A DNA stretch of 64,000 bases from Actinoplanes octamycinicus (GCF_014205225.1 NZ_JACHNB010000001.1:7483501-7547500), one strand, 5' to 3'. Positions 1-11,822 are shown, numbered from the stretch's first letter. The notes: generated by a model from the letters alone, not told the origin. Numbers and translations: made by a program.

Positions 1-818
1 TACATCTCCTCGGACCAGACCACCCGGCCGGAGAGCAGGTCCCACTCGCCCCAGCCGAGGTTGCCGAGCCGCTCGGTCTGGGCGATCCGCTCGCCCATCC
101 GCTGCTGCTCGTCCGGCCGGACCCAGCTGTGCAGCAGGCCCGGCCCGATCGGGTGGACCCGGACGACCAGGCTGATCGCGAACGGCGCCGGACCCTCGCC
201 GCCCTGGTAGGTGATCGGACCGACCTCGCGGGCCACCCCGTCGGCCAGGGTGTCCGCCCAGGCCTGCCAGATCGGGCTGCCGGCGACGCCCGGGTAGATC
301 TCGGAGACCCGGCCGCCGACCACCGACTCGCCGCGCCGGCCGGACAGGTCCACCACGGCCGGGCTGACCGCGACGATGTCGTAGTCGGTGATCGTGCCGT
401 CCGGCCGGCGCACCGGCAGCAGCACACAGTGGTTGCCGGGCAGCGCGGCGAGCACCTGCCGCAACGAGCCGGCCCACTGCTGGCCGGTCGGATGGATGAC
501 CGGCGACCGCGGCGCGGCGTGCGCGGACGGTGGCGGGCGCAGCGCTCTCTCGACCATGGTGCGGACCGCCTGCCGGGCGGTGGACGGCCTGTTCTCCAGG
601 GCGGCCAGCAGGTCCTGGGCGACCTCGGCGGGGGCCCGGCCGCGCTCGCCGGCGATCTGCCGCAGCTGGGCGTGCGCCTCGTCGACCCGGCAGCCGACCC
701 GCCCGGCGAGCAACCCGGCGGCCCGCTCGACCAGCACCATCGGGTCCGGGCGGGCCCGGGCGACGGCCTCGTCGATCTCGGCGAGCCGCTGCAGGTAGTC
801 CTGCGGTGCGCTGCTCAT
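1..818 (-). CDS. ANTAR-PAS-PAS sensor protein, partial (3' end outside window)
   Basis: The minus-strand frame is open from the ATG at 818 to the window edge, so only the N-terminal 272 or so residues are visible. Residues about 20-75 look like an ANTAR-type helical domain (RAAGLLAGRVGC, then an EV-AQDLL helix). A PAS domain follows at about 110-200 (TITDYDIVAVSP, EIYPGVAGSPIWQAW). A second PAS begins near the edge (LGWGEWDLLSGRVVWSEEMY). The start overlaps the stop of the upstream STAS gene (ATGA), so the two are translationally coupled. In actinomycetes such PAS proteins paired with STAS antagonists often end in a PP2C/SpoIIE phosphatase. That C-terminus is an inference because it lies outside the window. 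Confidence 0.75.
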   Translation of the reverse strand, partial: MSSAPQDYLQRLAEIDEAVARARPDPMVLVERAAGLLAGRVGCRVDEAHAQLRQIAGERGRAPAEVAQDLLAALENRPSTARQAVRTMVERALRPPPSAHAAPRSPVIHPTGQQWAGSLRQVLAALPGNHCVLLPVRRPDGTITDYDIVAVSPAVVDLSGRRGESVVGGRVSEIYPGVAGSPIWQAWADTLADGVAREVGPITYQGGEGPAPFAISLVVRVHPIGPGLLHSWVRPDEQQRMGERIAQTERLGNLGWGEWDLLSGRVVWSEEM

Positions 819-1153
819 CAGGCCAGCCAGCTCGGCGAACCGCCGGAGGTGCCGAGCAGCTCGGCCAGGCCGGCCAAGTGCAGCTGGTCCCGGACCTTCT
901 CCGGCGGGTGCAGCAGGCGCAGCTGCCCGCCCCGCTGCTCGGCCAGGTGCAGCAGCCGGACCAGCACCGCGATCCCGGAGGAGTCGAGGAAGGTCACCGC
1001 GGCCAGGTCGACCTCGATGTCCGGGCCGGTGGCGAGGGCGGCGTCGGCCCGGATCACCTGCATGACGTCCGCGGCGTTGGTGAAGTCGATGTCGCCGCGC
1101 AACACGATCACCAGCGTCCCGCCGGCGTCCGCGGTGGTGTCCACCCAGTCCAT
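818..1153 (-). CDS. STAS-domain anti-sigma factor antagonist
   Basis: The 111-aa product is almost entirely one STAS domain (RsbV/SpoIIAA family). It has the usual I-V-L-R-G-D-I-D start and the phospho-acceptor loop TFLDSSGIAVLV, where the first Ser of SSG is the expected target of an anti-sigma kinase. Known family role: the dephosphorylated form binds the anti-sigma factor and frees a sigma factor. The ATG at 1153 was chosen because GGGAGG sits 5-6 bases upstream; a longer in-frame reading adds 34 residues without family similarity. It is coupled by ATGA to the downstream PAS sensor, suggesting one partner-switch module. Its kinase partner is not visible. Confidence 0.9.
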   Translation of the reverse strand: MDWVDTTADAGGTLVIVLRGDIDFTNAADVMQVIRADAALATGPDIEVDLAAVTFLDSSGIAVLVRLLHLAEQRGGQLRLLHPPEKVRDQLHLAGLAELLGTSGGSPSWLA

Positions 1154-1332
1154 TGCATCCTCCCGCGCTCGCAGGAGCCCGCCACGCGGCCCGAGCCGGG
1201 TGACACGCCTCAAACCCGCCTCATTCTCGCAGGCATCGGGCGCCAGAAATACCACTCGTTCGCAGGATGCGGGTCCGGGTGCCGGCCGGAGATCGGCTGG
1301 TTAGACGATGCCGGGACGGGTACCCGCCGCCC

Positions 1333-1548
1333 ATGACTGACGTGGCTTTCACCGACGTACAGAAATTGCTGGAAGACCTTGATTTTCCGGCGGACAAGGA
1401 AGAGATCGTCGCGCACGCCGAGCAGAACGGCGGCGGCCCGGACTCGGCCGCGGTGCGGGCGCTGCGCGCGATGCCGCTGGCCACCTACCGCAACATGTCC
1501 GAGATCCGCAGCTCGGTCGGGCTGCCGCCGGACGAGATGCCGGACTGA
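1333..1548 (+). CDS. DUF2795 small protein
   Basis: A 71-aa acidic protein (MTDVAFTDVQKLLEDLDFPA...) with the features of DUF2795, a short helical domain common in actinobacteria and often linked to stress. A leading VQKLLEDLDFPADKEEIVAHA segment is followed by ALRAMPLATYRNMSEIRSSV. The ATG at 1333 is used; upstream in-frame codons lack similarity. It ends 6 bases before the M20 peptidase, so the two probably form an operon divergent from the STAS gene. The biochemical role of the family is unknown. Confidence 0.85.
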   Translation: MTDVAFTDVQKLLEDLDFPADKEEIVAHAEQNGGGPDSAAVRALRAMPLATYRNMSEIRSSVGLPPDEMPD

Positions 1549-1554
1549 GCCGGG

Positions 1555-2919
1555 GTGCCGACGATCCGCACCGAGCAGGAGCTGCGCGCGGCGCTCGACC
1601 GGGTGCTGCCCGGGGTGCGCGACGATCTGGAACGGCTGGTCCGGGTGCCCGGGATCGCGTTCGCCGGGTTCGACCACAGCCAGGTGGACCGGTCCGCCGC
1701 GCTGGTCGCCGAGCTGCTGGACGACTGCGGCCTGCGGACCCGCGTGGTCCGGGCCGGCGGCCAGCCCGCGGTGATCGGTCACCGGCCGGGCCCGCCCGGA
1801 TCACCGACCGTGCTGCTCTACGCACACCACGACGTGCAGCCGGCCGGCGATCCGGCGCTCTGGCACAGCCACCCGTTCTGGCCGGTGGAGCGGGACGGCC
1901 GCCTCTACGGCCGGGGCGCCGCCGACGACAAGGCCGGGGTGATGGCGCACGTGGCGGCGCTGCGCGCCTGGGGCGACGACCTGCCGGTCGGGGTCACCGT
2001 GTTCGTCGAGGGCGAGGAGGAGTACGGCTCCGCCTCCCTGGAGCGGCTCCTCGACGAGCACGCCGAGGCGTTGCGCGCGGACGTGATCGTGGTCGCCGAC
2101 TCGGACAACTGGGACATCGGCCGGCCTGCCTTCACCACCTCGCTGCGCGGGCAGCTCGGCTGCCTGGTCGAGGTCCGCGGCCCGGACGCGCTCACCGCGC
2201 TGGTCCGGCTGCTCAGCACGCTGCACGACGAGGCCGGCGAGGTCGCGGTGGCCGGTCTGGTCAGCCGGGAGACCGCCACGGTGGACTATCCGGAGGAGCG
2301 GCTGCGCCGCGAGGCCGGTGTGCTCGACGGTGTCCGGCTGGTCTCCCGCGGCCGGATCGCCGACCGGCTCTGGGCCAAGCCGTCGCTCACCGTGCTCGGC
2401 GTCGACGCTTCGCATCCCCGGCTGCGCCAGGCCACCGCCAAGGTCAGCCTCCGGTTGGCCCCGGGGGACGATCCGCTGTCCGGGTACGAGGCGGTCCGCA
2501 CCCACCTGCGCGCCCATCTGCCCCGGAACGTCTCGCTGGAAGTGACCCTGGAGAGCCGCGGCGACCCGTGCGTCGTCCCGGCGGACGGCCCGGTCTACGA
2601 CGCGGCGCGCGCCGCGTGGACCACCGCCTGGGACGGCACCGCCCCGGTCGACATCGGGATCGGCGGCTCGATCCCGTGCGTCGCCGCCTTCCAGCGACGC
2701 TTCCCGGAGGCGGTGCTGCTGGTCCCCGGCATCGAGGACCCGTACTGCGCGGCGCACGGCCCGGACGAGAGTCTGCACCTGGCCGACTTCGCCCGGACCT
2801 GCCTGGCCGAGGCGCTGCTGCTCGGCGAGCTTCAGTCCTTGACCACCCGGAAGGTCTTCAGCTCCGGGTCGGCGGCGTCCGGCAGCGTCATCCCGGCGGC
2901 CAGCCCGGCCCGCAGGTAG
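1555..2919 (+). CDS. M20-family metallopeptidase (dipeptidase-like)
   Basis: The 454-aa zinc hydrolase shows the M20 metal and catalytic motifs in order: LLYAHHDVQPAG (metal His and Asp), YGRGAADDKAG (bridging Asp), EGEEEYGS (catalytic Glu plus metal Glu), VVADSDNW (metal Asp) and, near the C-terminus, CAAHGPDES (metal His). The family cleaves dipeptides or N-acylated amino acids in the cytosol. The substrate cannot be read from sequence. Start is a GTG at 1555, 6 bases after the DUF2795 gene. The last 88 bases overlap, tail to tail, the convergent decarboxylase gene. Confidence 0.9.
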   Translation: MPTIRTEQELRAALDRVLPGVRDDLERLVRVPGIAFAGFDHSQVDRSAALVAELLDDCGLRTRVVRAGGQPAVIGHRPGPPGSPTVLLYAHHDVQPAGDPALWHSHPFWPVERDGRLYGRGAADDKAGVMAHVAALRAWGDDLPVGVTVFVEGEEEYGSASLERLLDEHAEALRADVIVVADSDNWDIGRPAFTTSLRGQLGCLVEVRGPDALTALVRLLSTLHDEAGEVAVAGLVSRETATVDYPEERLRREAGVLDGVRLVSRGRIADRLWAKPSLTVLGVDASHPRLRQATAKVSLRLAPGDDPLSGYEAVRTHLRAHLPRNVSLEVTLESRGDPCVVPADGPVYDAARAAWTTAWDGTAPVDIGIGGSIPCVAAFQRRFPEAVLLVPGIEDPYCAAHGPDESLHLADFARTCLAEALLLGELQSLTTRKVFSSGSAASGSVIPAASPARR

Positions 2920-4256
2920 TCGACCACCTCGTCGATGAACCGCTCGCCGGGCAGGATGGCCGGCACGCCGGGCGGGTAGGGGCTGATCATCTCGGCGCTG
3001 ATCCGCCCGGCCGGGTCGGCGACCTGCTCGGTCTCGGCGAAGAACGCGGCCCGCGGGTTCATCGCCTGCTCCAGGTTCAGCTTCTCCAGCTGCGGGATGC
3101 GTGGCGCCGGCCGGTCCGGTTCCGGCGGCTTCGCCGCGAGGCTCTCGAATGCCTCGGCGAGCCGTTCCAGCGCGGCGCTGTCGTCGGCGTAGGTCAGCGA
3201 GCAGATCACCCGGCGGGCGTCGCCGAGCTGCACGGTCAGCCCCTTCTCCGCCTGCATCCACTCCTTGGCCTGGTAGCCGGTGATGCCCAGCCCGGAGACG
3301 TCGACGCAGAGCTTGAGCGGATCCCACTCGGCGACGCCGTCCTCGTGGATGATCGAGGCGTCCATGACGCTCAGCCCGGACACCCGGGACAGCCGGGTCC
3401 GGATCCGGTCGGCGCAGTCCAGCGCGGCGTCCAGCAGCCGCTCGCCGTGCTGGGCCATGTGCCGGCGCCACCCGTCGATCGAGCCGAACAGCAGCGCCGA
3501 CGGGCTGGTCGTGGTGATCAGGTCGAGGCGCAGCCGCAGGTCGACCGGGTCCACCAGGTCACCGCCGACCTGGATCATCGAGGCCTGGCAGAGGCCGCCG
3601 CCGGCCTTGTGCACGCTCTGCACCACCAGGTCCGCGCCGGCCTGCACGGCCGCGGTCGGCAGCCCGTCGTGGAACGGGAAGTGCGCGCCCCACGCCTCGT
3701 CGACCAGCAGCGGGATGCCGCGCCGGTGGCAGAGGTCGGCGATGCCGCGGACGTCGGCGCCGCAGCCGTACTCGGTCGGGGTGATCACCATGACCGCGCT
3801 GATCTCCGGGTCGGCGTCCAGCGCGGCCTGCACGTCGCCGGCGGTGGCCGGGTGGGCGATCTGCCGCTCGTGGTCCCAGCGCGGGCGCAGCCAGACCGGC
3901 TCGGCGCCGGCCATGATCAGTGAGGCGGCCACCGACTTGTGCACGTTGCGGTCGGCGAGGATCTTCTTGCCCGGTCCGACCAGCGAGAGCACCGCGGTGT
4001 GCATGGAGATGCTGGAGCCGCAGGTCGTGAAGATCGCGTCGCGGGCGCCGACCGCCTCGGCCATCAGCTGCTCGGCCTCGCCGGCCACCTGCTTCGCGGT
4101 GATCACGTCGGCGGCGAACGCGCCGCGCGACAGCACCGAGGCGGTCCGCTCGTCGATCCCCCGGCCGAGCCGGTGCCCGGGCAGCGCGAACGTGTAGTCA
4201 CCCTCGTCCCGATAGTGCTCGATCGCGTCGAGAATCGGTGTCCTGTCCTGGTCCAT
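2832..4256 (-). CDS. Orn/Lys/Arg decarboxylase, short form
   Basis: A 474-aa PLP enzyme of the aspartate-aminotransferase fold, the short (Bacillus SpeA/YaaO-like) form without an N-terminal wing domain. Visible motifs are TTCGSSISMHTA (phosphate loop), LLVDEAWGAHFPFH (Asp that pairs with the pyridine nitrogen) and VVQSVHKAGGG, whose Lys forms the Schiff base. The C-terminal decarboxylase domain ends in FRVVKD. It makes a polyamine from a basic amino acid; which one is not decidable here. It is transcribed toward the M20 gene and lies just outside the polyketide operon, separated by a strong hairpin. Confidence 0.9.
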   Translation of the reverse strand: MDQDRTPILDAIEHYRDEGDYTFALPGHRLGRGIDERTASVLSRGAFAADVITAKQVAGEAEQLMAEAVGARDAIFTTCGSSISMHTAVLSLVGPGKKILADRNVHKSVAASLIMAGAEPVWLRPRWDHERQIAHPATAGDVQAALDADPEISAVMVITPTEYGCGADVRGIADLCHRRGIPLLVDEAWGAHFPFHDGLPTAAVQAGADLVVQSVHKAGGGLCQASMIQVGGDLVDPVDLRLRLDLITTTSPSALLFGSIDGWRRHMAQHGERLLDAALDCADRIRTRLSRVSGLSVMDASIIHEDGVAEWDPLKLCVDVSGLGITGYQAKEWMQAEKGLTVQLGDARRVICSLTYADDSAALERLAEAFESLAAKPPEPDRPAPRIPQLEKLNLEQAMNPRAAFFAETEQVADPAGRISAEMISPYPPGVPAILPGERFIDEVVDYLRAGLAAGMTLPDAADPELKTFRVVKD

Positions 4257-4313
4257 GGGCGGCGAATACCACCGGGAACAGGGTGTGAAACGCCCGTCGT
4301 CGGCGATTCCCCG

Positions 4314-4343
4314 TGCGGTGGCCGCCGGCCCGCGGCCACCGCA
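4314..4343 (-). terminator. Hairpin terminator of the core polyketide operon
   Basis: Perfect 12-bp inverted repeat (tgcggtggccgc / gcggccaccgca) around a 6-base loop. It lies 71 bases past the P450 stop and upstream of the decarboxylase start. No T-run follows, as is usual in high-GC actinomycetes. Confidence 0.7.
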
Positions 4344-4413
4344 TCCGCATCCTCATCGCCGCCGATCCGCGCCGATCACGCTGCCGGCTCGGCCGCGGGT
4401 TTCGACTCGGCGG

Positions 4414-5642
<1,229 letters not shown>

Positions 5643-5646
<4 letters not shown>

Positions 5647-5972
5647 CGTCCCCCGTCCGGGAAGGGATCGCCGTGGCGGGCGGCCACCCGGAACACCTCG
5701 AACGGCCGGGCCCGGCTGTGGTCGCGGAACGGGCGCAGCGGCGCGGTCTGCTCCTGATGCCCCGGGCTGCGTTCCCAGGTGGCGAACTCGTCCCAGCCGC
5801 TCCACCGGCTGACCACCGCGAAGCTGCGCCGGTCGGCGACGCCCTGCTGCAGCTCGTTGCCGAGCAGCCCGGGCGTGCCGGCCATCCGCCGGCTGGACTC
5901 CAGATAGGCGACCAGCACCTGGTCGTAGTCGTCGGCCTGGTGGTAGACCATCACCTGCACCGGCTCGCTCAC
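5643..5972 (-). CDS. Antibiotic biosynthesis monooxygenase (ABM) family protein
   Basis: A 109-aa single ABM domain: VMVYHQ opening strand, GLLGNELQQGV, FAVVSRWSGWDEFATWERSPGH, then FRDHSRARPFEVFRV. Cofactor-free ABM enzymes such as ActVA-Orf6 oxidise anthrone-type carbons to quinones. The GTG at 5972 overlaps the stop of the second ABM-like gene by GTGA, and the stop overlaps the P450 start, giving strict coupling on both sides. Tandem ABM genes occur in pentangular polyphenol clusters, supporting a role in quinone formation. Confidence 0.88.
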
Positions 5973-6295
5973 CGGGCCGCCCCGGTCCCGGCCGGCAGGT
6001 GGGCCACCACGTGCATGGTGGTCATCGACCCGCCGCTGCGGTAGGGGTGCAGCTTGGTCCGGTGCTCGAGGTGCCGGTCGCTGGTCTCGAACTCCCGGAA
6101 CAGCGGCTCGTCCACCCAGTCGCTGACGATGTAGTAGATGCCGTCCTCGTCGATGCTGCGGGACAGCCACTGGCCGAGGTTGGCCGGGTGGCTGGTGACC
6201 GAGTCGCCGACCTCCCGCCAGACCCGCTCGAACTCCGGCTCCAGACCCGGCTTGATCTCCATCCGGAGCATCACCCGGAAGCGCTCGCCGGCCAT
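5969..6295 (-). CDS. ABM-like monooxygenase, second copy
   Basis: A 108-aa dimeric alpha/beta barrel protein: FRVMLRMEIKPGLEPEFERVW, NLGQWLSRSIDEDGIYYIVSDW, then LFREFETSDRHLEHRTKLHPY. It differs strongly from the downstream ABM protein, so it is not a recent duplicate. The C-terminal extension (SMTTMHVVAHLPAG) resembles partners found in spore-pigment and pentangular polyketide clusters. It starts 2 bases after the ketoreductase stop. It probably acts with the other ABM protein on a ring-oxidation step; the exact position on the polyketide is unknown. Confidence 0.8.
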   Translation of the reverse strand: MAGERFRVMLRMEIKPGLEPEFERVWREVGDSVTSHPANLGQWLSRSIDEDGIYYIVSDWVDEPLFREFETSDRHLEHRTKLHPYRSGGSMTTMHVVAHLPAGTGAAR

Positions 6296-6296
6296 C

Positions 6297-7046
6297 TCAG
6301 ATCCCCCCGTCGACGTTCAGGGTTTCCCCGGTGATGTACGCGCTGAGGTCGCTGAGCAGGAACAACGCCACCGCGGCGACCTCCGGGACGGTGCCCAGCC
6401 GGGCCAGCGCGGTCTTGCCGGAGTACATCTCGCGCAGCGCCTGGGCGCGGTCCGGCGGCATCTCGTCCATCGCCTCGGTCTCGATCACCCCGGGCGCCAG
6501 CACGTTGATCCGCAGGCCGCGGCCGCCGTACTCCTTGGCCAGCGAGCGGGTCAGCCCGATCATCGCCGACTTGGCCGCGGTGTAGTGGGCGCGCAGCGGG
6601 ATGCCGGCCGCCGCGCCCCGGGAGCCGATGTTGACGATCGAGCCGCGGTCGCCGAGCAGCGGCAGGCACTGCTGCACGACGCGGAAGGCCGCGGTCAGGT
6701 TGGTGTCCAGCACCCGGTGCCATTCCTCGACACCCAGTTTTTCGTACGGGATGTGGCTGATCACGCCGGCGTTGTTGACGACGCCGTCCAGCGTGCCGAA
6801 CCGCTCCCGGGCCTCGGCGGCGAGCCGGTCCACCTCGGTGACCTCGGCCAGGTCGGCGCGCACCACGTGGTGGTCACCGCCGGTCTCCTTGAGCGCCGCG
6901 ACCAGGCTGTCCACCGCCGGCCCGTCGCTGCGATGGCAGGTGAGCACGTCGGCGCCGGCCTCGGCGGCGGCCAGGACGATGCCCCGGCCGATCCCCCGGG
7001 TGCCGCCGGTGACCAGGATCTTGCGGCCCTGCAGACCGAAATCCAT
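6297..7046 (-). CDS. SDR ketoreductase of the PKS operon (KR-A)
   Basis: A 249-aa short-chain dehydrogenase. The cofactor loop is VTGGTRGIGRGI, the NNAG motif is VVNNAGVISH, and the catalytic site is Ser in NIGSRGAAAG and YTAAK. It ends with ETLNVDGGI, as FabG-type ketoreductases do. The ATG at 7046 has an AGAGGAGAA ribosome site. It lies in tandem with a related KR (7061-7816), so the cluster carries two reductases that could act on different carbonyls of the nascent polyketide or tailor it later. Confidence 0.92.
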   Translation of the reverse strand: MDFGLQGRKILVTGGTRGIGRGIVLAAAEAGADVLTCHRSDGPAVDSLVAALKETGGDHHVVRADLAEVTEVDRLAAEARERFGTLDGVVNNAGVISHIPYEKLGVEEWHRVLDTNLTAAFRVVQQCLPLLGDRGSIVNIGSRGAAAGIPLRAHYTAAKSAMIGLTRSLAKEYGGRGLRINVLAPGVIETEAMDEMPPDRAQALREMYSGKTALARLGTVPEVAAVALFLLSDLSAYITGETLNVDGGI

Positions 7047-7060
7047 GCTGTTCTCCTCTG

Positions 7061-8562
<1,502 letters not shown>

Positions 8563-9774
8563 TCAGGCGGTGAGGACCAGCGCGGCGGTGAAGCCGCCGT
8601 GGCCGCGGGCGAGGACCAGCGCGGTGCGCGGAGCGGTCGGGCGGGCCTCGGCGACCAGGTCCAGGTCGGGTCCGGCGGCTGGGCGGGTGACCGGCACGGC
8701 CGGCGGGATCACCCCGGCGCGCAGGGTGAGCAGGGCGGTCGCGACGTCGAGCGCGGCACCGGCGGCGTACATCCGGCCGGTGAGCGTCTTCGGCGCGGTC
8801 ACCGGGACGCCGCCCGCGGTGAACACCTCGGCCAGCGCCTCGGCCTCCAGCCGGTCGGCGGCCGGCGTGCCGGCCGCGTCGGCGAAGACCACGTCGACGT
8901 CGCCGGGCGCCAGCCGCGCCTCGGCCAGCGCCGCCCGGATGGTGCGGGCCAGCGCGGGCGGGCGCGGTGAGCCGGGCGGCGGGTCGAAGCCGGCGGCGTA
9001 CCCGGCCAGCCGGCCGTAGACGGTCGCGCCGCGCGCCGCGGCCGCCGCCTCGTCCTCGATCACCAGCATCGCGGCGCCCTCGCCCGGGACGTAGCCGGAC
9101 GCGTCCGCGTCGAACGGCAGGTAGGCCCGCGCCGGGTCGGGCTCCGCCGACAGGCCGCCGTTGCTCAGCTGGGCGACCAGGCCGTACGGGCAGAGCGACG
9201 CGTCCGCGCCGCCGCCGAGCACCAGCCGGGAGCCGCTGCCGAGCAACCGGCGGGCCTGGCCGAGCACGTCGAGCCCGCCGGCCTGCTCGGTGCAGATCAC
9301 CCCGCACGGCCCGCGCATCCCGTGCCGGATCGAGACCTGACCGGTGGTGGCGGCGTAGAACCAGGCGATCGACTGGTAGGCGCCGACCCAGTCCGGGCCC
9401 TTGGTGTAGAGCCGTTCCATCTCGTGCTGGCCGAACTCGGTGCCGCCGGACGACGCCGCGGTGACCACGGCCATCTCGTACTCGGGCAGCTCCTGCGGGT
9501 TGACCCGGGCGTCGGTCAGCGCGTCCGCGGCGGCGGCCAGCCCGAAGTGGGTGCCGCGGTCGGTCTGCGGCACCAGCCGGGCCGGGACCTGCTCGGCGGC
9601 CCGGAAGCCGGGCACCTGCCCGGCCACCCGGACCGGGTAGTCGCCGGCGTCGAAGCGGGTGATCCGGCCCAGCCCGCTCTTGCCGGCCAGCACGGACGCC
9701 CAGTGTTCCGCGGTGGTGACGCCGGTCGGCGCGACGACGCCGATCCCGGTCACCACGGCGCTGGATGAGTTCAC
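8563..9774 (-). CDS. Ketosynthase chain length factor (KS-beta)
   Basis: A 403-aa thiolase-fold protein homologous to KS-alpha, with the active-site Cys replaced by Gln164 (CTEQAGGLDV). That Gln is the signature of CLF subunits, which prime by malonyl decarboxylation and gate chain length. Start is the GTG at 9774 (MNSSSAVVTGIGVVAPTGV). It follows KS-alpha by 19 bases. The chain length it sets cannot be read reliably by eye; cavity residues would need alignment to WhiE, PdmB, FdmG and lysolipin-type CLFs. Confidence 0.95.
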   Translation of the reverse strand: MNSSSAVVTGIGVVAPTGVTTAEHWASVLAGKSGLGRITRFDAGDYPVRVAGQVPGFRAAEQVPARLVPQTDRGTHFGLAAAADALTDARVNPQELPEYEMAVVTAASSGGTEFGQHEMERLYTKGPDWVGAYQSIAWFYAATTGQVSIRHGMRGPCGVICTEQAGGLDVLGQARRLLGSGSRLVLGGGADASLCPYGLVAQLSNGGLSAEPDPARAYLPFDADASGYVPGEGAAMLVIEDEAAAAARGATVYGRLAGYAAGFDPPPGSPRPPALARTIRAALAEARLAPGDVDVVFADAAGTPAADRLEAEALAEVFTAGGVPVTAPKTLTGRMYAAGAALDVATALLTLRAGVIPPAVPVTRPAAGPDLDLVAEARPTAPRTALVLARGHGGFTAALVLTA

Positions 9775-9793
9775 AGCTTCCCCCCGTTCGTGC

Positions 9794-11047
9794 TCAGCAC
9801 CGGCTCAGCACCATGGCGCTCTGGAACCCGCCGAAGCCGCTGCCGACGCTGAGCACCACGTCCATCGGATGCTCCCGGGCGGTCCCGGGCACGTAGTCGA
9901 GGTCGCACTCCGGGTCGGCGACCGTGAGGTTGGCCGTCGGCGGGACCACCTGGTGGTGCAGGGCCAGCGCGGACGCGGCGATCTCCAGCGAGCCGATCGC
10001 GCCCAGCGAGTGACCGATCATCGATTTGATCGAGCTGACCGGCACCTGGTAGGCGTGCGCGCCGAGGGTCCGCTTGAACGCGGCGGTCTCGTGCCGGTCG
10101 TTCTGCTTGGTGCCGGAGCCGTGCGCGTTGACGTAGTCCACCGCGCCGGGATCGAGCCGGGCCCGGTCCAGCGCCACCCGGATCGCCTCGGCCATCTCCC
10201 GGCCGTCCGGCTTCAGCCCGGTCATGTGGTACGCGTTGCTGCGGCTGGCGAAGCCGGACACCTCGGCGTAGATCCGGGCGCCGCGCCGCCGGGCCGCCCC
10301 GGCCTCCTCGATCACCATGATCGCCGAGCCCTCGCCGAGCACGAAGCCGTTGCGCCGGCCGTCGAACGGACGGGACGCGTGCTCAGGGTCGTCGTTGTCC
10401 GGCGAGGTGGCCCGGATCGCGTCGAAGCAAGCCGAGGTGATCGGCGAGAGCGGGGCGTCGGTGGCGCCGGCCACCGCCAGGTCGGCGCCGCCCTCCTCGA
10501 TCAGCTGCACCGCGTGCCCGACCGCGTCCAGCCCGGAGGTGCAGCCGGTGGAGATCAGCGCCACCGGGCCCTCGGCGCCGATCTGCCAGGCCACCTCGAC
10601 GGCCAGGGTGCTCGGCACCATGTAGCCGTAGAGGTGCGGGACGCCGTACCGGTGGTCGACCAGCCACTGCCGGCCGCCGTCGGAGAGCACCGCGTACTCC
10701 TGCTCCAGGCCCATCGTGCAGCCGACCGCGCTGCCCACGCTCACCGTGATCCGCGCCGGGTCGTAACCGGCCGGGTCGATGCCGCTGTCCGCGATCGCCT
10801 CGCGGGCCGAGACCACCGCGAACTGCGCGGCCCGGTCCATCCGGCGGATCTCCTGCGGGCTGAGCCCGGCGGCCGCCGGGTCGAAGTCGCACTCGGCGGC
10901 GATCCGGGAGCGGAAGTTCGACGCGTCGAACAGCGAGATGGTGCGGGTCGCGGTGCGGCCGGCGGTCAGCAGGTCCCACATCCGGTCCCGGCCGACGCCG
11001 CCGGGCGCCACCGCGCCGATCCCGGTGATCACCGCGCGGCGGGTCAC
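9794..11047 (-). CDS. Ketosynthase alpha (type II PKS)
   Basis: A 417-aa condensing enzyme with the complete triad: nucleophile Cys169 in [11 protein letters not shown], His309 in VNAHGSGT and His346 in [10 protein letters not shown], at the same numbering as the actinorhodin KS. It catalyses iterative decarboxylative condensation of malonyl-ACP in complex with KS-beta. The GTG at 11047 overlaps the cupin gene stop (GTGA). The neighbouring WhiE-like accessory genes imply a long poly-beta-ketone rather than an actinorhodin-size octaketide, which is an inference. Confidence 0.97.
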   Translation of the reverse strand: MTRRAVITGIGAVAPGGVGRDRMWDLLTAGRTATRTISLFDASNFRSRIAAECDFDPAAAGLSPQEIRRMDRAAQFAVVSAREAIADSGIDPAGYDPARITVSVGSAVGCTMGLEQEYAVLSDGGRQWLVDHRYGVPHLYGYMVPSTLAVEVAWQIGAEGPVALISTGCTSGLDAVGHAVQLIEEGGADLAVAGATDAPLSPITSACFDAIRATSPDNDDPEHASRPFDGRRNGFVLGEGSAIMVIEEAGAARRRGARIYAEVSGFASRSNAYHMTGLKPDGREMAEAIRVALDRARLDPGAVDYVNAHGSGTKQNDRHETAAFKRTLGAHAYQVPVSSIKSMIGHSLGAIGSLEIAASALALHHQVVPPTANLTVADPECDLDYVPGTAREHPMDVVLSVGSGFGGFQSAMVLSRC

Positions 11048-11457
11048 GAGCCACCCCCGACGTCCGGGTTGGCGCCCGGCCCGGTCTCCTCCAGGTCGAC
11101 GTGGCCCAGCTCCGGGCGCGGGGCCAGTGGAGACAGGTGGAAGACCGCGCGGGCCTCCTCGGCGCCGACGTTCACCAGGCGGTGCCGGACGCCGATCGGC
11201 ACCAGCAGCGAGTCACCCGGCTCGAGCCGGACCGGGACGCCGTCCACCGACATCTCCAGCAGGCCCGCGACGACGTGCAGGAACTCCTCGGAGTGCGGAT
11301 GCAGGTGCTCGGTGACCCGGTCGCCGGGGGCCAGCGTGAGCACCCCGCCGAACCCGGACGTGCAGCCGACCGTCTTCGGGCTGAGCGTGACCCGGATGTC
11401 ACCGCCGCGCCGAGTGTTCGCCGCGACGTCGGCGACCGCGACCTTGGGGGCGCCCAT
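11044..11457 (-). CDS. Cupin protein (WhiE-II-like, polyketide cyclisation aid)
   Basis: A 137-aa single-domain cupin. Motif 1 carries the metal ligands in [16 protein letters not shown] and motif 2 is [10 protein letters not shown]. Cupins of this type accompany TcmI-like and WhiE-VI-like cyclases in spore-pigment and pentangular polyphenol operons and are thought to assist later ring closures or oxidation. Start ATG 11457 overlaps the stop of the TcmI-like gene. The His pair and Glu of motif 1 are intact, so metal binding is likely. Confidence 0.88.
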   Translation of the reverse strand: MGAPKVAVADVAANTRRGGDIRVTLSPKTVGCTSGFGGVLTLAPGDRVTEHLHPHSEEFLHVVAGLLEMSVDGVPVRLEPGDSLLVPIGVRHRLVNVGAEEARAVFHLSPLAPRPELGHVDLEETGPGANPDVGGGS

Positions 11458-11822
11458 CAGGCGCTCCGGCGCTCGGCGGCCGCGCCGGCGAACACCGGCC
11501 CGTCCTCGGGCGTCCAGACGTAGAACGGGTCGGCCATCGCGTCCTTCGGCTCCCGCCAGCCCGGGTCGTACGGCGAGATGTACTCGCCGAGCCGGGTGTT
11601 GATCTCGCCGTACAGCGGGTGGCTGCGCGCCCGGTAGAGGTTCGGGGTGATGTCCTCCGGCGCCTCCACCAGGTGGAAGTAGAGGTCGTGGAAGCGGAAC
11701 AGGGTCCGGCGCGTGACCCCGACCATGCGCGGCAGGTCGGTCCGGTCCGAGTCGGCGAAGACGCCGGCCACGGCCGCCGCGTCGCCGGGCTGCATCCTGG
11801 CCACGATCAGGCTTCGGTGCAC
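11457..11822 (-). CDS. TcmI-family polyketide cyclase (first gene of the core operon)
   Basis: A 121-aa dimeric alpha/beta barrel cyclase: HRSLIVARMQPGDAAAVAGV, ESDRTDLPRMVGV-like block, TLFRFHDLYFHLVEA and the conserved RSHPLYGEIN. The family closes the later rings of linear and angular polyketides. Its GTG at 11822 has a GGAGGAAAC ribosome site. The heptamer repeats at 11868-11896 lie just upstream, so transcription of the whole core operon probably starts here. Confidence 0.92.
   Translation of the reverse strand: MHRSLIVARMQPGDAAAVAGVFADSDRTDLPRMVGVTRRTLFRFHDLYFHLVEAPEDITPNLYRARSHPLYGEINTRLGEYISPYDPGWREPKDAMADPFYVWTPEDGPVFAGAAAERRSA

Noticed and set aside
9659..11602. 647-codon plus-strand frame across KS-beta, KS-alpha and the cupin gene
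   Set aside because: Antisense shadow of GC-rich codons; composition is low-complexity His/Arg/Gly and the opposite strand holds complete enzymes.
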